Position numbers and translations under genes: made by a program | The notes under the pieces: model-generated | The model's input: only the letters and a program-made list of their open reading frames with translations | Told to the model about the DNA's origin: nothing | Databases searched by the model: none | Shown: positions 9,080 to 18,896 of the stretch, one piece after another | Layout of the letters: each line of letters starts with the position of its first letter | How positions within the stretch are numbered: position 1 is the stretch's first letter | DNA from: Bacillota bacterium | GTDB taxonomy: Bacteria; Bacillota; Sulfobacillia; Sulfobacillales; Sulfobacillaceae | Length of the DNA stretch: 32,209 bases | Direction: 5' to 3' | Assembly (NCBI GenBank): GCA_021798975.1 | Contig: JAJZBJ010000015.1 | Location: 1-32,209 of the forward strand

Positions 9080-11404
9080 ATGAAAATCATTGGCACGAGT
9101 GTGCCGCGCAAGGAAGCACCCAACAAAGTCACCGGCCGTGCGCGGTACGCCAACGACATTAATGTGCCGGGAACATTTCATGCCGTCATGGTTCCAGCGC
9201 GCCAGGCGCATGCCCAGATTATCGCCATCGACACCGACGAGGCAAAAAAGGTGCCGGGTGTGAAGGCCGTCATCACAGGAAAGGACTTGTCGGTGCTCAG
9301 CGGCGACGTGATGGAAGATCGTCCGCCCTTGGCCCGGGACAAAGTCCGCTATTGGGGGGAGCCGATTGCGTTAGTGGTGGCGCGCGATGAGGCGGCCGCC
9401 CGGCGGGCGGCGGGGCTGGTGCAAGCGCGCTACCAGCCCTTGCCGGTTATCAACAGCATCCAGGACGCGTTGGACAAGAAGGCGGCGCTCGTCCACCAGC
9501 AAAACGGCAGCTATACCGTGGCCACGCCCCCCGTATACCCCAAAAAGCATAGCAACATCGCAGACGAGGCCAACGTGACCAAGGGGGACATGGATAAGGC
9601 CTGGAAAGACAGCGATGTCAAGGTCAAAGTCCACGTCAGCCTCCCCCAGATCGACCATGCGGCCATGGAGCCGCGCATCGCCAAGGCCGAAATCCTGGCC
9701 GATGGCCGCGTCCTCATTCATGCCAGTACTCAGGCGCCATTCGAGGTGCAAAAACTGCTGGCCAAGTACTTCAAACTGAATCCCGGACAGATTAGTGTGA
9801 CGGCGCCGCTGGTGGGCGGCGCCTTCGGCGGCAAAGCCGGGGTGCAGCTGGAGATACTCGCCTACGTCGCTTCCAAGGCGGTCGGCGGCCAAATGGTCAA
9901 AATCGTCAACACCCGGGAAGACGATTTGGCCACATCGCCGCTGGGAATGGGGTTCGAGGCGGATATCGCTTTGGGCGCAAGCCAGGACGGGCGCATTAAG
10001 GCGGCGGAGATGCGCTTTTTTATGGACATCGGCGCGTACGCCGATTCGGCTCCCCGCATCGCCCGGGCCATCGCGGCCCAGTGCACAGGGCCCTACGCCG
10101 TCCCCAATGTCCACACCGACGTGTACTGTGTTTACACCAACCACACGTATACCACCGCCTGGCGCGGGTTCGGACATATGCCCATGACATTTGCCGTCGA
10201 GCGGGCCATGGACGAGCTGGCCGAGGCGCTCAAGATGGATCCTCTGGACCTGCGCGAGTTGAATGCCATCCGCCCGCACGATGTGACTCCCACCAAGGCC
10301 CGTCTGACCCGCAGCAACCTGGGCGACTTGCCCAAAGCCCTCACCCATATGCGCCAACTCATCGGCTGGAATGGCGGACGCGTCGAGGCCCTGGGCCCAG
10401 GCAGGGTACGGGTGCAGGGAGTGGCCGCCTTCTGGAAAACCTCCTCCAGCCCGCCGAACGCCGTCTCGGGAGCGCTCATCACCATGAACTCCGATGGCAG
10501 CGTCAATCTCTCCATCGGGGCCGTGGAATTTGGACCCGGCACCAAGACCACCGCCGCACAAATCTTGGCGGAGCAGCTGCGGATTCCCTTGGACCGCGTG
10601 TTCATTCACGAAGACGTCAATACCCAAGTGGATCCGGAGCATTGGAAGACAGTGGCCAGCCTATCCACCTATATGGTGGGTCGAGCGGTCCTCGACGCGG
10701 CCAAAGACCTCATGACCCAGATGCTGATGGTGGCGGCGTCGGTGCTGAAATGCTCGCCGGACGATCTGGATTATGGCGACGAGAAAATTTACGTCCGCGA
10801 CGACCCCAGCATCTACCTCGACTTTAAGGACCTGGCGCTGGGATACAAGTACCAAGAAGGCGACTCCATCGGGGGGCAATTGATGGGTCGCGGCAAGTTC
10901 ATGATTCGGCACCTGAATCTCCTTGACCAGCAGACAGGACACGGCCGTCCCGGTCCAGCCTGGACCGTCGGTGTGCAGGCGGTGGAGGTGGAGTACGACC
11001 AGAACACGCATCAATATCGGATTCTCAAAGCAGCCACGGTCATCGATGCGGGCAAAGTTCTCAACCCGGCCATTGCCAGCGGGCAGGTGATGGGCGGCAT
11101 GAACATGGGCCTCGGCGTAGCCAGCCGGGAAGGCATTTTCTACGACAGCGACGGCCGGCTCCTCAACAACCAGCTGAGATTGTACAAACTGATGCGCATG
11201 GGGGAACAACCCAAGCAATATCTGGTGGAGTTTATCGAAACACCCCAGGTTGACTCGGCCTTTGGCGCCCGCCCGATTGGGGAGCATGCCGTATTGGCCA
11301 TCGGAGCCGCACTGGCCAACGCCCTGTCCCGGGCTGCCAACGTCTCATTGAATATGCTCCCGATCACCCCGGAAGCCATTTGGCGCGCAAGGAGGGCCCG
11401 CTGA
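9080..11404 (+). CDS. Molybdopterin-binding large subunit of xanthine/aldehyde/CO dehydrogenase family hydroxylase
   Basis: SD aggaggtacac-ATG; KVTGRARYANDINVPG, GGAFGGK, AWRGFG, GARPIGEHAVLAIGAALANAL. No CoxL AYRCSFR-type active-site loop. ORF track start 9020; ATG 9080 preferred. Confidence 0.93.
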   Translation: MKIIGTSVPRKEAPNKVTGRARYANDINVPGTFHAVMVPARQAHAQIIAIDTDEAKKVPGVKAVITGKDLSVLSGDVMEDRPPLARDKVRYWGEPIALVVARDEAAARRAAGLVQARYQPLPVINSIQDALDKKAALVHQQNGSYTVATPPVYPKKHSNIADEANVTKGDMDKAWKDSDVKVKVHVSLPQIDHAAMEPRIAKAEILADGRVLIHASTQAPFEVQKLLAKYFKLNPGQISVTAPLVGGAFGGKAGVQLEILAYVASKAVGGQMVKIVNTREDDLATSPLGMGFEADIALGASQDGRIKAAEMRFFMDIGAYADSAPRIARAIAAQCTGPYAVPNVHTDVYCVYTNHTYTTAWRGFGHMPMTFAVERAMDELAEALKMDPLDLRELNAIRPHDVTPTKARLTRSNLGDLPKALTHMRQLIGWNGGRVEALGPGRVRVQGVAAFWKTSSSPPNAVSGALITMNSDGSVNLSIGAVEFGPGTKTTAAQILAEQLRIPLDRVFIHEDVNTQVDPEHWKTVASLSTYMVGRAVLDAAKDLMTQMLMVAASVLKCSPDDLDYGDEKIYVRDDPSIYLDFKDLALGYKYQEGDSIGGQLMGRGKFMIRHLNLLDQQTGHGRPGPAWTVGVQAVEVEYDQNTHQYRILKAATVIDAGKVLNPAIASGQVMGGMNMGLGVASREGIFYDSDGRLLNNQLRLYKLMRMGEQPKQYLVEFIETPQVDSAFGARPIGEHAVLAIGAALANALSRAANVSLNMLPITPEAIWRARRAR

Positions 11405-12243
11405 TGCTGCCATTCGGAATCGAGTACTACCGTCCCGATACCATCGACGAGGCCCTGAAGCTCTATCGGCGGCTTCGCGAGAACCATCAAGAACCGGTGT
11501 TTTACGGAGGCGGGACAGAGCTTCTAACACGCGCCCGTCTGCAGAATGTGCACTTTGATGCGGTCATCGACCTAAAAAATATTCCCGAAGTCAGGGTGCA
11601 CGGCCGGTCAGGCGACTGGCTGGAATTCGGAGCCGGGCTCCGGCTGACGGACCTAGCCGACGGAAACCTGTGGCCCCTTTTGACGGCCACCGCCGACCGC
11701 ATCGCCGACCACACCACCCGCGGCCAAATCACGCTGGGCGGCAACCTGCTCAGTACCATCCCGTATCGGGAGGCCAGCCTGCCCTTTCTGCTGATGGATG
11801 AGGCCGAGGCGCTGGTGGCCACCGAAGACGGCATTGAGAGCCGGCCGCTAGCCAATCTCGTGTCGGATTCGTTCATCAAACCGGGCGAATTTCTGGTTTC
11901 GGTGCGGGTCAAAGGGGACGAAGCCAAAGGCATCGCCTACCGAAGCCGCAAGATGACCCGGCAGGACTGGATTGACTATCCCTTGGTCACGGTGGCGGTC
12001 ACCAGGCGGGCTGACGGCTCGTTGAGGGCCGCCTTCTCGGGATGGGCGGGGTTCCCGTTTGTGTCCAGCGCCGTGAACCACATTCTCTCCGACACCGGCA
12101 AAAGCGCCCGGCGCCGTGCCCAGGAAGCAGTGGCGCATATGCCGGTCAAGGCGCTCGAGGATTTGCACGGCACCCGCGAGTACCGCGAGTTTGTCACCGA
12201 ATATACGCTGGCCCAGATTATCGACGAATTGGAGGACGATTGA
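11404..12243 (+). CDS. FAD-binding medium subunit of molybdenum hydroxylase (CoxM/XdhB family)
   Basis: MLPFGIEYYRPDTIDEALKLYRRL, FYGGGTELLTRARL, IADHTTRGQITLGGNLLSTIPYREASLPFLLMD; start ATG overlaps the large-subunit stop (TGATG). Confidence 0.93.
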   Translation: MLPFGIEYYRPDTIDEALKLYRRLRENHQEPVFYGGGTELLTRARLQNVHFDAVIDLKNIPEVRVHGRSGDWLEFGAGLRLTDLADGNLWPLLTATADRIADHTTRGQITLGGNLLSTIPYREASLPFLLMDEAEALVATEDGIESRPLANLVSDSFIKPGEFLVSVRVKGDEAKGIAYRSRKMTRQDWIDYPLVTVAVTRRADGSLRAAFSGWAGFPFVSSAVNHILSDTGKSARRRAQEAVAHMPVKALEDLHGTREYREFVTEYTLAQIIDELEDD

Positions 12244-12716
12244 TGCGTGAATTTACCCGACCAGAACAAATCAGCCTCAGCATCAACAACGAACCCCGCA
12301 ACGTGGTCGTCTACCCGGGCGAAACGCTCTTGTACACCTTGCGGGGCGATGCGCTCGGCCTGACCGGAGCCAAGCCCGGCTGTGAAAATGGCGATTGCGG
12401 CGCCTGTACCGTGCTCGTCGACGGTGTGCCCGTGAAGTCGTGCCTGGTGCTGACGGCCGAAATCGAGGACCGCGACATCACCACCGTCGAAGGGTTGAAC
12501 CAGGCTCCCATTCAACAAGCGTTTTTGGACCACATGGCCTTTCAGTGCGGGTATTGCACGTCGGGCTTTCTCATGGTCGGACATGCCTTGTCTCAGCATG
12601 TCGACAGAGCCGATGAAGACCGCCGCATTGAGTGGCTCCGGTCCAACATCTGCCGTTGCACCAGCTACCAGGAAATAGCCGATGCCGTCGCCGCGGCGTG
12701 CAACGGCTTAGATTAG
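12243..12716 (+). CDS. 2Fe-2S small subunit of molybdenum hydroxylase (CoxS/XdhC-type)
   Basis: CENGDCGACTVLVDGVPVKSC (plant-type 2Fe-2S) and FQCGYCTSGFLM ... SNICRCTSYQEI (alpha-helical 2Fe-2S); TGATG overlap with the previous gene. Confidence 0.96.
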   Translation: MREFTRPEQISLSINNEPRNVVVYPGETLLYTLRGDALGLTGAKPGCENGDCGACTVLVDGVPVKSCLVLTAEIEDRDITTVEGLNQAPIQQAFLDHMAFQCGYCTSGFLMVGHALSQHVDRADEDRRIEWLRSNICRCTSYQEIADAVAAACNGLD

Positions 12717-12734
12717 CGGAGGACAGGGGGTATC

Positions 12735-14609
12735 ATGGCACAGTCACCATTGGCCGCGGTGTTTGAACTGAAGAGCACCCCAATCCAGCCTCGGCGCTTG
12801 TGGGGCACGGGCCTCACCACGCTTTCGGGACTGGCCGTCGGCCTGCTCTTGGGCCACCTCGAGTGGGGCATCTGGGCGTTTATGGGCGGATTCGCATCGC
12901 TGTACCAGCACAATCAGCCCTACACGCGGCGTGCCGGCGTCCTGGCCGCGGTGGGCGCAGGGTTGGCTCTCGCCATGGCTATCGGCGCATTTTCCAGCCG
13001 CTGGTGGCAAATGGCGCTGGCGTTGGGTTTTGTCAGTGCTGGCGCGACCTATTTCTGCGGCGTATTCGACGTACTGCTGCCGGCCGGCTTCATGTTTGTA
13101 CTGGTCGCCTGCATCAGTGCCGCCCTGCCGTTGCACCCCCCGGGCATCGTGGCCGTGCGGGTGTTATGCGTTCTGGGAGGTGCCGCCATCGCGTGGGTGG
13201 TCGGGATGATGGATTGGCTGTGGGATCGCCGGGGCCCCGCCGAGACCCCGATTGCAACCGCCTTCCGAGCCCTGTCCCGGTATGTGGGCGCCATCGGCAC
13301 CCATCAACAGGCGCAGCACGAATATCACGCTGCCCTCGCGGTGACGGCGGCCCACCGCGCGGCGTGGAGCGTGGCGGTGGACAGCCGGCCAGCCATGCTG
13401 GCCCACCAGGCTGAAGATGTCTTCCGGGCCGCGGTGGCCTTATCCAGCAAAGAGTCGCGCCCGCTTCCCGCGGAGTATCGGACCGTACTCTTGAACATGG
13501 CGCGCCATGTCGGTTCCCCGCCGACTGTCCCGCTGAGTGTCAAGGAGGCGGGCCCCCCAAAGGATCCGCATTGGAAACGTTGGCGTGAGACGCTGCATCG
13601 GGCGATTGAGGTGGTCAACGGGCGGGACGTCATGTCCCACCAACCCCATTTGTACCGCCCCTCCGTGGGCGAGCGGCTCCGGCGCGGATTAAGCCGCGAC
13701 ACGCTGGTGCGCCCCGCGTTTCTCCGCATCGGACTCACGGTCATGGCCGCCGTGATTATCGCGCACTGGATGGGAATCCCCCATCCGTACTGGGTGCCGC
13801 TCAGCTGTGCTGCCGTCTTGCAGGGCGTCTCCACGGTCGTCATTACCCAGCGCACGGTGCAGCGCGTAATCGGAACCCTGCTGGGTCTGGTGTTGACAGG
13901 AGGCCTGCTGGCCTTGCATCCCACGCCGCTTCTCACCGCCGCCCTCGTCGTGGTCTTGCAGCTTTTGATGTTGACCTTCATCGCCAAGAATTACGGCATC
14001 TCGGTCATTTTCATTACCGCCATGGCGCTCGTCATCATATACGCCGGCGTGCGGCCTCCCGTTCTTCCCCTGATTGAGGCCCGTTTGGGGGATACCATCT
14101 TGGGGTCGGCCATCGGCTTGGCGGCCGCCCTATTACTGTGGGGCCGAGCTTCCTCCCGCCGCCTCCCGGCAGCATTGTCGGCCGCCTTGAACCGCACCGG
14201 GGCCTTATTCGAGCAGATGGTCAGCTCCGATGCCCCATCCAAAAGCCGCGCCCTGCGGGCCCAGACTCTAGACAGCCTGCTCTCAGTCCGCCACTTGTAT
14301 GAGACGGCCCTGGGGGAACTGCCCCGCCTGCCGCACGACGACCTATGGCCGGTCATCTATGCGGTGGAGCGCTTAGGCTATTTGGTGGTCTCGATCTGCG
14401 ATAGTCCCCACGCCCAAGATACCGGCTTAGCCAAGGCTATGCGTCCTGTGTTTGGCGCCCTTGGAGCCCGCTTGGGAGGAGACCACGACGCCCAGTTGCC
14501 CCGTATTCCGCCCATCCCACGGTATAGCGCCGTTGAAGAACAGGTGTGGGACTTGGCCGAGGCGCTCGCCATGACGGATCCCGTGAACCACAGCGGGCAA
14601 AGCTCATAG
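12735..14609 (+). CDS. FUSC/YccS-like integral membrane protein (putative aromatic-acid or related efflux)
   Basis: 624 aa; two clusters of TM helices (N-term and ~320-480) separated by a soluble region, IGLTVMAAVIIAHWMGIPHPYWVPLSCAAVLQGVSTVVITQRTVQRVIGTLLGLVL typical of FUSC family repeats. Confidence 0.85.
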   Translation: MAQSPLAAVFELKSTPIQPRRLWGTGLTTLSGLAVGLLLGHLEWGIWAFMGGFASLYQHNQPYTRRAGVLAAVGAGLALAMAIGAFSSRWWQMALALGFVSAGATYFCGVFDVLLPAGFMFVLVACISAALPLHPPGIVAVRVLCVLGGAAIAWVVGMMDWLWDRRGPAETPIATAFRALSRYVGAIGTHQQAQHEYHAALAVTAAHRAAWSVAVDSRPAMLAHQAEDVFRAAVALSSKESRPLPAEYRTVLLNMARHVGSPPTVPLSVKEAGPPKDPHWKRWRETLHRAIEVVNGRDVMSHQPHLYRPSVGERLRRGLSRDTLVRPAFLRIGLTVMAAVIIAHWMGIPHPYWVPLSCAAVLQGVSTVVITQRTVQRVIGTLLGLVLTGGLLALHPTPLLTAALVVVLQLLMLTFIAKNYGISVIFITAMALVIIYAGVRPPVLPLIEARLGDTILGSAIGLAAALLLWGRASSRRLPAALSAALNRTGALFEQMVSSDAPSKSRALRAQTLDSLLSVRHLYETALGELPRLPHDDLWPVIYAVERLGYLVVSICDSPHAQDTGLAKAMRPVFGALGARLGGDHDAQLPRIPPIPRYSAVEEQVWDLAEALAMTDPVNHSGQSS

Positions 14610-14612
14610 AAA

Positions 14613-14645
14613 AACACGGAGAGCCGAAAAACCGCTCTCCGTGTT
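14613..14645. terminator. Terminator hairpin between convergent genes
   Basis: Perfect 12-bp inverted repeat AACACGGAGAGC-N9-GCTCTCCGTGTT; minus-strand side continues TTTTTCTATG, so strongest for the sucD operon; may also serve the plus-strand gene. Confidence 0.85.
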
Positions 14646-14663
14646 GATATCCGAGCCCGTCGC

Positions 14664-15539
14664 CTAACGCCTGGCCATGAGCTCTTTCAACGCGTCAACC
14701 ACCTGCCAAGGCATGGTCACAACCTGGGCGCCGGCAGCAGTCAGCGCCTTTTCTTTCGACTCCAAGGTGCCCCGGCCGCGCTCGATGATGGCGCCGGCGT
14801 GACCCATGCGCTTTCCGGGAGGTGCGGCCCGGCCGGCCAAATAGGCGACCACCGGTTTCCCAAAGTTTTTCAGGTATTCAGCCGCTTCCTCTTCAGCGCT
14901 GCCGCCGATCTCGCCGACCATGACCACCCCTTCGGTATCTGGGTCATCTTTAAAGTGGTGCAGAACCGAAATGAAGGTCTGCCCCACCACGGGGTCGCCG
15001 CCCATGCCAACCACCGTGGTCTGCCCAAATCCGCCGTTGGTCAAGCTAAATGCAATCTCGTAGCTTAAGGTTCCCGACCGAGCCACCACGCCGATCGGCC
15101 CGGGCTTGTAGATGTGGTTAGGCATGATGCCCATCTTGGTCTGTTCGCCGGGCGAAATAATCCCGAAGGTGTTGGGCCCGATTACGGTCACGCCCAGTTC
15201 CTGGGCCCGCGTGGTAATGTCGATCGAGTCCTTAACCGGGATGTGCTCCGGGATCATGACCAAGAGCTTGATGCCGTTCTCCATGGCCTCAAAAGCTGCG
15301 TCTTTGGCGAAGGGCGCAGGCACGAAGACAATCGACGCATCGGCGCCAGTTTGCTGCACGGCCTTCTCCACCGTGTCGAAAACCGGCACGCCTTCCACCG
15401 TTTCCCCAGACTTGCCGGGCGAGATGCCGCCCACGACCTGGGAACCGTACGCCAACATCTGCTTGGTATGAAACCGTCCCTGGTTGCCGGTAATGCCCTG
15501 CACCAAGATCTTGGAGTTTTTCGTCAACAATACTGCCAT
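14664..15539 (-). CDS. sucD: Succinyl-CoA synthetase (ADP-forming), alpha subunit
   Basis: 291 aa; [82 protein letters not shown]. Confidence 0.98.
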   Translation of the reverse strand: MAVLLTKNSKILVQGITGNQGRFHTKQMLAYGSQVVGGISPGKSGETVEGVPVFDTVEKAVQQTGADASIVFVPAPFAKDAAFEAMENGIKLLVMIPEHIPVKDSIDITTRAQELGVTVIGPNTFGIISPGEQTKMGIMPNHIYKPGPIGVVARSGTLSYEIAFSLTNGGFGQTTVVGMGGDPVVGQTFISVLHHFKDDPDTEGVVMVGEIGGSAEEEAAEYLKNFGKPVVAYLAGRAAPPGKRMGHAGAIIERGRGTLESKEKALTAAGAQVVTMPWQVVDALKELMARR

Positions 15540-16654
15540 TATGAACGGCCCTCCCCTGCAAGCTCCACCGCACGCTCAGCGGCCGGTGCCATGTCCGAGT
15601 ATGCCGAGATGCCGGCCTCTTCCAAGAGGCGCACCCCTTCTTTCTCGTTGGTGCCCACCAGTCGCACGACCAGCGGCACCGGAATGCCGGTCGTATTCTT
15701 GACCTGCAAAATCGCCTTGGCCACGTCATCGCACCGCGTAATCCCGCCGAAGATATTGACGAAGATGACCTTGGGGTTCATGGACACGAGCACGTCCAAA
15801 GCCTGAGCGGTCGGCTCGACCGACGCACCGCCGCCCGCATCCAAGAAGTTGGCTGGTTTGCCGCCGAAATACTGGATGGCGTCTACCGTGGCCATCGCCA
15901 TGCCGGCGCCATTGGCCATGATGGCGATGTCGCCATCCAGTTCCACAAAGGCCAGACCGATCTTGTGGACCTTCTGCTCGATTTCCGAGCCCTCGTCGAT
16001 GAGTTCCAAATTCTTGTGGCGGAACAGCGCACTGTCATCGACGTTGAGACGGGCGTCTGCCGCCACCAGGTGTCCGTCAACAACCGCCAAGGGGTTGATT
16101 TCTACCAATTCCGCGTCCTTTTCGCGGTAGATTTGATAGAGTTTCACGACTAAATCGGCGAACTCCCGGGCTAGAACGCCCTCCAGTCCCAGCCGTTGGG
16201 CTAGTTCACGCCCGAAGTAGGGCAGTACGCCGACCCGCGGGTCCACCCATTGGCGCACAATCTGCGAGTCATCCACGTCCTCAATTTCCACACCGCCCGC
16301 CAACGATGCCATCACTAGCGGCACCTTTTTGTTGCGGTCAGTCGTGACCGATATGTAAAACTCGCGCTCGATATCGAGCTTGCCTTCCGCATAGAGACGT
16401 TCCACCGTGTAGCCCTTCAAGTCCATGCCCAGCATAGCCTTAGCGGTCTCCCGCGCCTCCTCGGGCGTGTTGGCAAACCGAATACCGCCGGCCTTGCCGC
16501 GGCCTCCGACCAGCACCTGCGCTTTGAGAGCCGCAGGTCCAATCGCTTCTACCGCTTCATAAGCGTCCTCGGGGCTGTTGACCAAACGCCCCGGGGGGAT
16601 GGGGATGCCATGTTCGCGCAAGGCACCCTTCGCTAGGTACTCATACTGCTTCAC
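15539..16654 (-). CDS. sucC: Succinyl-CoA synthetase (ADP-forming), beta subunit
   Basis: 371 aa; ATP-grasp KAQVLVGGRGKAGGI, LVEINPLAVVDGHLVAADARLNVDDSA, ANGAGMAMATVDAIQYFGGKPANFLDAGGGA, FVNIFGGITRCD; TAATG overlap with sucD. Confidence 0.98.
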   Translation of the reverse strand: MKQYEYLAKGALREHGIPIPPGRLVNSPEDAYEAVEAIGPAALKAQVLVGGRGKAGGIRFANTPEEARETAKAMLGMDLKGYTVERLYAEGKLDIEREFYISVTTDRNKKVPLVMASLAGGVEIEDVDDSQIVRQWVDPRVGVLPYFGRELAQRLGLEGVLAREFADLVVKLYQIYREKDAELVEINPLAVVDGHLVAADARLNVDDSALFRHKNLELIDEGSEIEQKVHKIGLAFVELDGDIAIMANGAGMAMATVDAIQYFGGKPANFLDAGGGASVEPTAQALDVLVSMNPKVIFVNIFGGITRCDDVAKAILQVKNTTGIPVPLVVRLVGTNEKEGVRLLEEAGISAYSDMAPAAERAVELAGEGRS

Positions 16655-17920
16655 TCAGTTGTCCCCCTCTAGAATTTTCTCTTCGGTTCCGATGACTTCG
16701 TCGACCAGGGTGCGGCAATGCTCGCTCACCCATTCCGGCGACACGTTGATAGTCGCCACGCCGGACTCCTGTGCCGCCTGGGCTACAGCAGCCGCCACGG
16801 CGGGCGCTACCCGCCGATCCATCGGATTCGGAATAATGTAGTCATCGCGGAGATCCGTGTCACGGATGAGACCGCCCAAGGCGCGGGCCGCAGCCACCCG
16901 CATGGTCATATTGATGTCGGTGGCGCCGACGTCCAAGGCGCCGCGGAAAATGCCGGGGAACCCCAACACGTTGTTAATCTGGTTGGGGAAGTCGGAACGT
17001 CCGGTCCCCACCACCCGCGCACCCGATTCCATGGCGTGCACCGGCCAAATCTCCGGGACTGGGTTGGCGAGCGCGAAAATGATGCAGTCCGGGTTCATGC
17101 CCGACATCATATCCATGGTTAAGGCCCCCGCAACCGAGACCCCGATGAATACATCGGCGCCCTTTAAGGCCTCGCCCAAGTCACCCTGGCGGCGGTCCAA
17201 ATTGGTCAGCTGGGCGATCTCCTCCTTGTAGGGATTCATCCCCTGGGCGCGGCCTGCGTACAACAGTCCCTGACGGTCCACGAGCGAGATGTCCCGTGCA
17301 CCCAGTTCAAACAGCAATTTGGTGGTGGCAATGGCTGCCGCACCAGCGCCATTAAACACAATCCGGACATTTTGAATGTCCTTTTGTGCGTAGCGCAGGG
17401 CGTTCAACAACGCGGCTCCCACCACGACCGCTGTACCGTGCTGGTCATCATTGAACACGGGGATGGAGAGCGTCTCCTTCATCCGGGCTTCGATCTCGAA
17501 GGCCCGCGGAGCCGAGACATCCTCCAGATTGACCCCGCCGAACGACGGTTGCAGAAGCTGAACCACTTCGGCGATCTTTTCCGGATCTTTGGTGTCCAGG
17601 CATAGCGGAAACGCGTCCACACCGCTGAACATCTTGAACAGAATCGATTTGCCTTCCATGACCGGCAAACCCGCTTCCGGACCAATATCCCCCAACCCCA
17701 GCACCGCAGTGCCATCGGTGACAATCGCCACCGTGTTGGCGCGGTTGGTGTACCGATTGACCAATTGCACATCGCGGTGGATCTCCCGGCATGCCTCGGC
17801 AACTCCGGGTGTGTAGGCCAAGGATAGATCATCCTGATTGCGGACCGGCACCTTGGAAACAATTTGGATTTTGCCTCGGTGCTCTTCGTGATATTTCAGC
17901 GCTCGCTCGCGGCTCTCCAT
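16655..17920 (-). CDS. NAD(P)-dependent malic enzyme (oxaloacetate-decarboxylating)
   Basis: 421 aa; [84 protein letters not shown]. Confidence 0.97.
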   Translation of the reverse strand: MESRERALKYHEEHRGKIQIVSKVPVRNQDDLSLAYTPGVAEACREIHRDVQLVNRYTNRANTVAIVTDGTAVLGLGDIGPEAGLPVMEGKSILFKMFSGVDAFPLCLDTKDPEKIAEVVQLLQPSFGGVNLEDVSAPRAFEIEARMKETLSIPVFNDDQHGTAVVVGAALLNALRYAQKDIQNVRIVFNGAGAAAIATTKLLFELGARDISLVDRQGLLYAGRAQGMNPYKEEIAQLTNLDRRQGDLGEALKGADVFIGVSVAGALTMDMMSGMNPDCIIFALANPVPEIWPVHAMESGARVVGTGRSDFPNQINNVLGFPGIFRGALDVGATDINMTMRVAAARALGGLIRDTDLRDDYIIPNPMDRRVAPAVAAAVAQAAQESGVATINVSPEWVSEHCRTLVDEVIGTEEKILEGDN

Positions 17921-17929
17921 GCTCTCCTC

Positions 17930-18874
17930 CTATCCCTTGGATCCAATGGTCAAGAGCGACATGGGCCCACGAACCGATTGGACAGACTTCTTAAACGCCG
18001 CTTGCTCGTCGGCCGTCAAATCTACCTCGAGAACCTTCTCGACGCCGTTGCCGCCGATGATGGCGGGGACACCCACATAAATGTCACGCTCGCCGTAGGC
18101 GCCGTCCAAGTAGCTGATGACCGGCATAATCCGGCGCTCGTCCAAGAGCACTGCCTTCACCATGTCCGCCAACGACGCCGCGGGTGCGTAGAACGCCGAC
18201 GCGGTCTTTAAGAGAGACACAATTTCCCCGCCCCCGGTACGGGTGCGCTGGACAATTTGCTCGATGGTCTCCTTCGGCAGCAGTTTCTCGATGGGGATAC
18301 CGCCAGCGGATGAGTAGCGCACCAAGGGTACCATGTCATCACCGTGGCCGCCCATCACAAACGCGGTCACATCCTTGACGGAAACTTGCAGCGCGTCGGC
18401 CAGGAAAGTCCGGAACCGCGACGAGTCAAGCACACCCGCTTGGCCCATGACCCGGTGGTGCGGAAATCCGCTGGCCTTTTGGGCCACGTAGGTCATCACG
18501 TCGGCCGGGTTGGTCAAGATGACAATCACGGCGTCTGGCGACACCCGGCTGGCTTTGGCGACTACCTCATAGACCACTTCAGAGTTCACTTTTAAGAGGT
18601 CGTTGCGGCTCATGCCTTCCTTGCGCGGCAATCCAGCCGTCACCACGATGATGTCCGAGCCAGCGGTATCCTCGTAATCGCTGGTCCCGAACACCTTGAG
18701 CGAGAACCCCTCGATGGGACCCGATTCCCACATGTCCAGCGCTTTGCCTTGCGGCGTACCCGGCTGAATGTCGACCAACACCACATCGCCTAGTTCCTTC
18801 AAGGCCAGCAGATGAGCGGTGGTAGCTCCGGTCCCTCCCGCTCCCAACACGGTAATTTTCCGTCGACGAAACAT
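17930..18874 (-). CDS. mdh: Malate dehydrogenase (LDH-like family)
   Basis: 314 aa; [111 protein letters not shown]. Confidence 0.97.
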   Translation of the reverse strand: MFRRRKITVLGAGGTGATTAHLLALKELGDVVLVDIQPGTPQGKALDMWESGPIEGFSLKVFGTSDYEDTAGSDIIVVTAGLPRKEGMSRNDLLKVNSEVVYEVVAKASRVSPDAVIVILTNPADVMTYVAQKASGFPHHRVMGQAGVLDSSRFRTFLADALQVSVKDVTAFVMGGHGDDMVPLVRYSSAGGIPIEKLLPKETIEQIVQRTRTGGGEIVSLLKTASAFYAPAASLADMVKAVLLDERRIMPVISYLDGAYGERDIYVGVPAIIGGNGVEKVLEVDLTADEQAAFKKSVQSVRGPMSLLTIGSKG

Positions 18875-18896
18875 TTAACCCACCCCTTCTTGGTTC

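Noticed and set aside
9371-10642. 423-aa minus-strand ORF inside the molybdenum hydroxylase large subunit
   Set aside because: Antisense shadow ORF caused by high GC; Pro/His/Gly/Arg-rich composition, no recognisable domain, and the plus strand encodes a well-conserved enzyme.
9080-11404. Annotation as aerobic CO dehydrogenase CoxL
   Set aside because: The active-site Cys loop (AYRCSFR) is absent; the equivalent region reads AWRGFG, so only the broader molybdenum hydroxylase family is supported.
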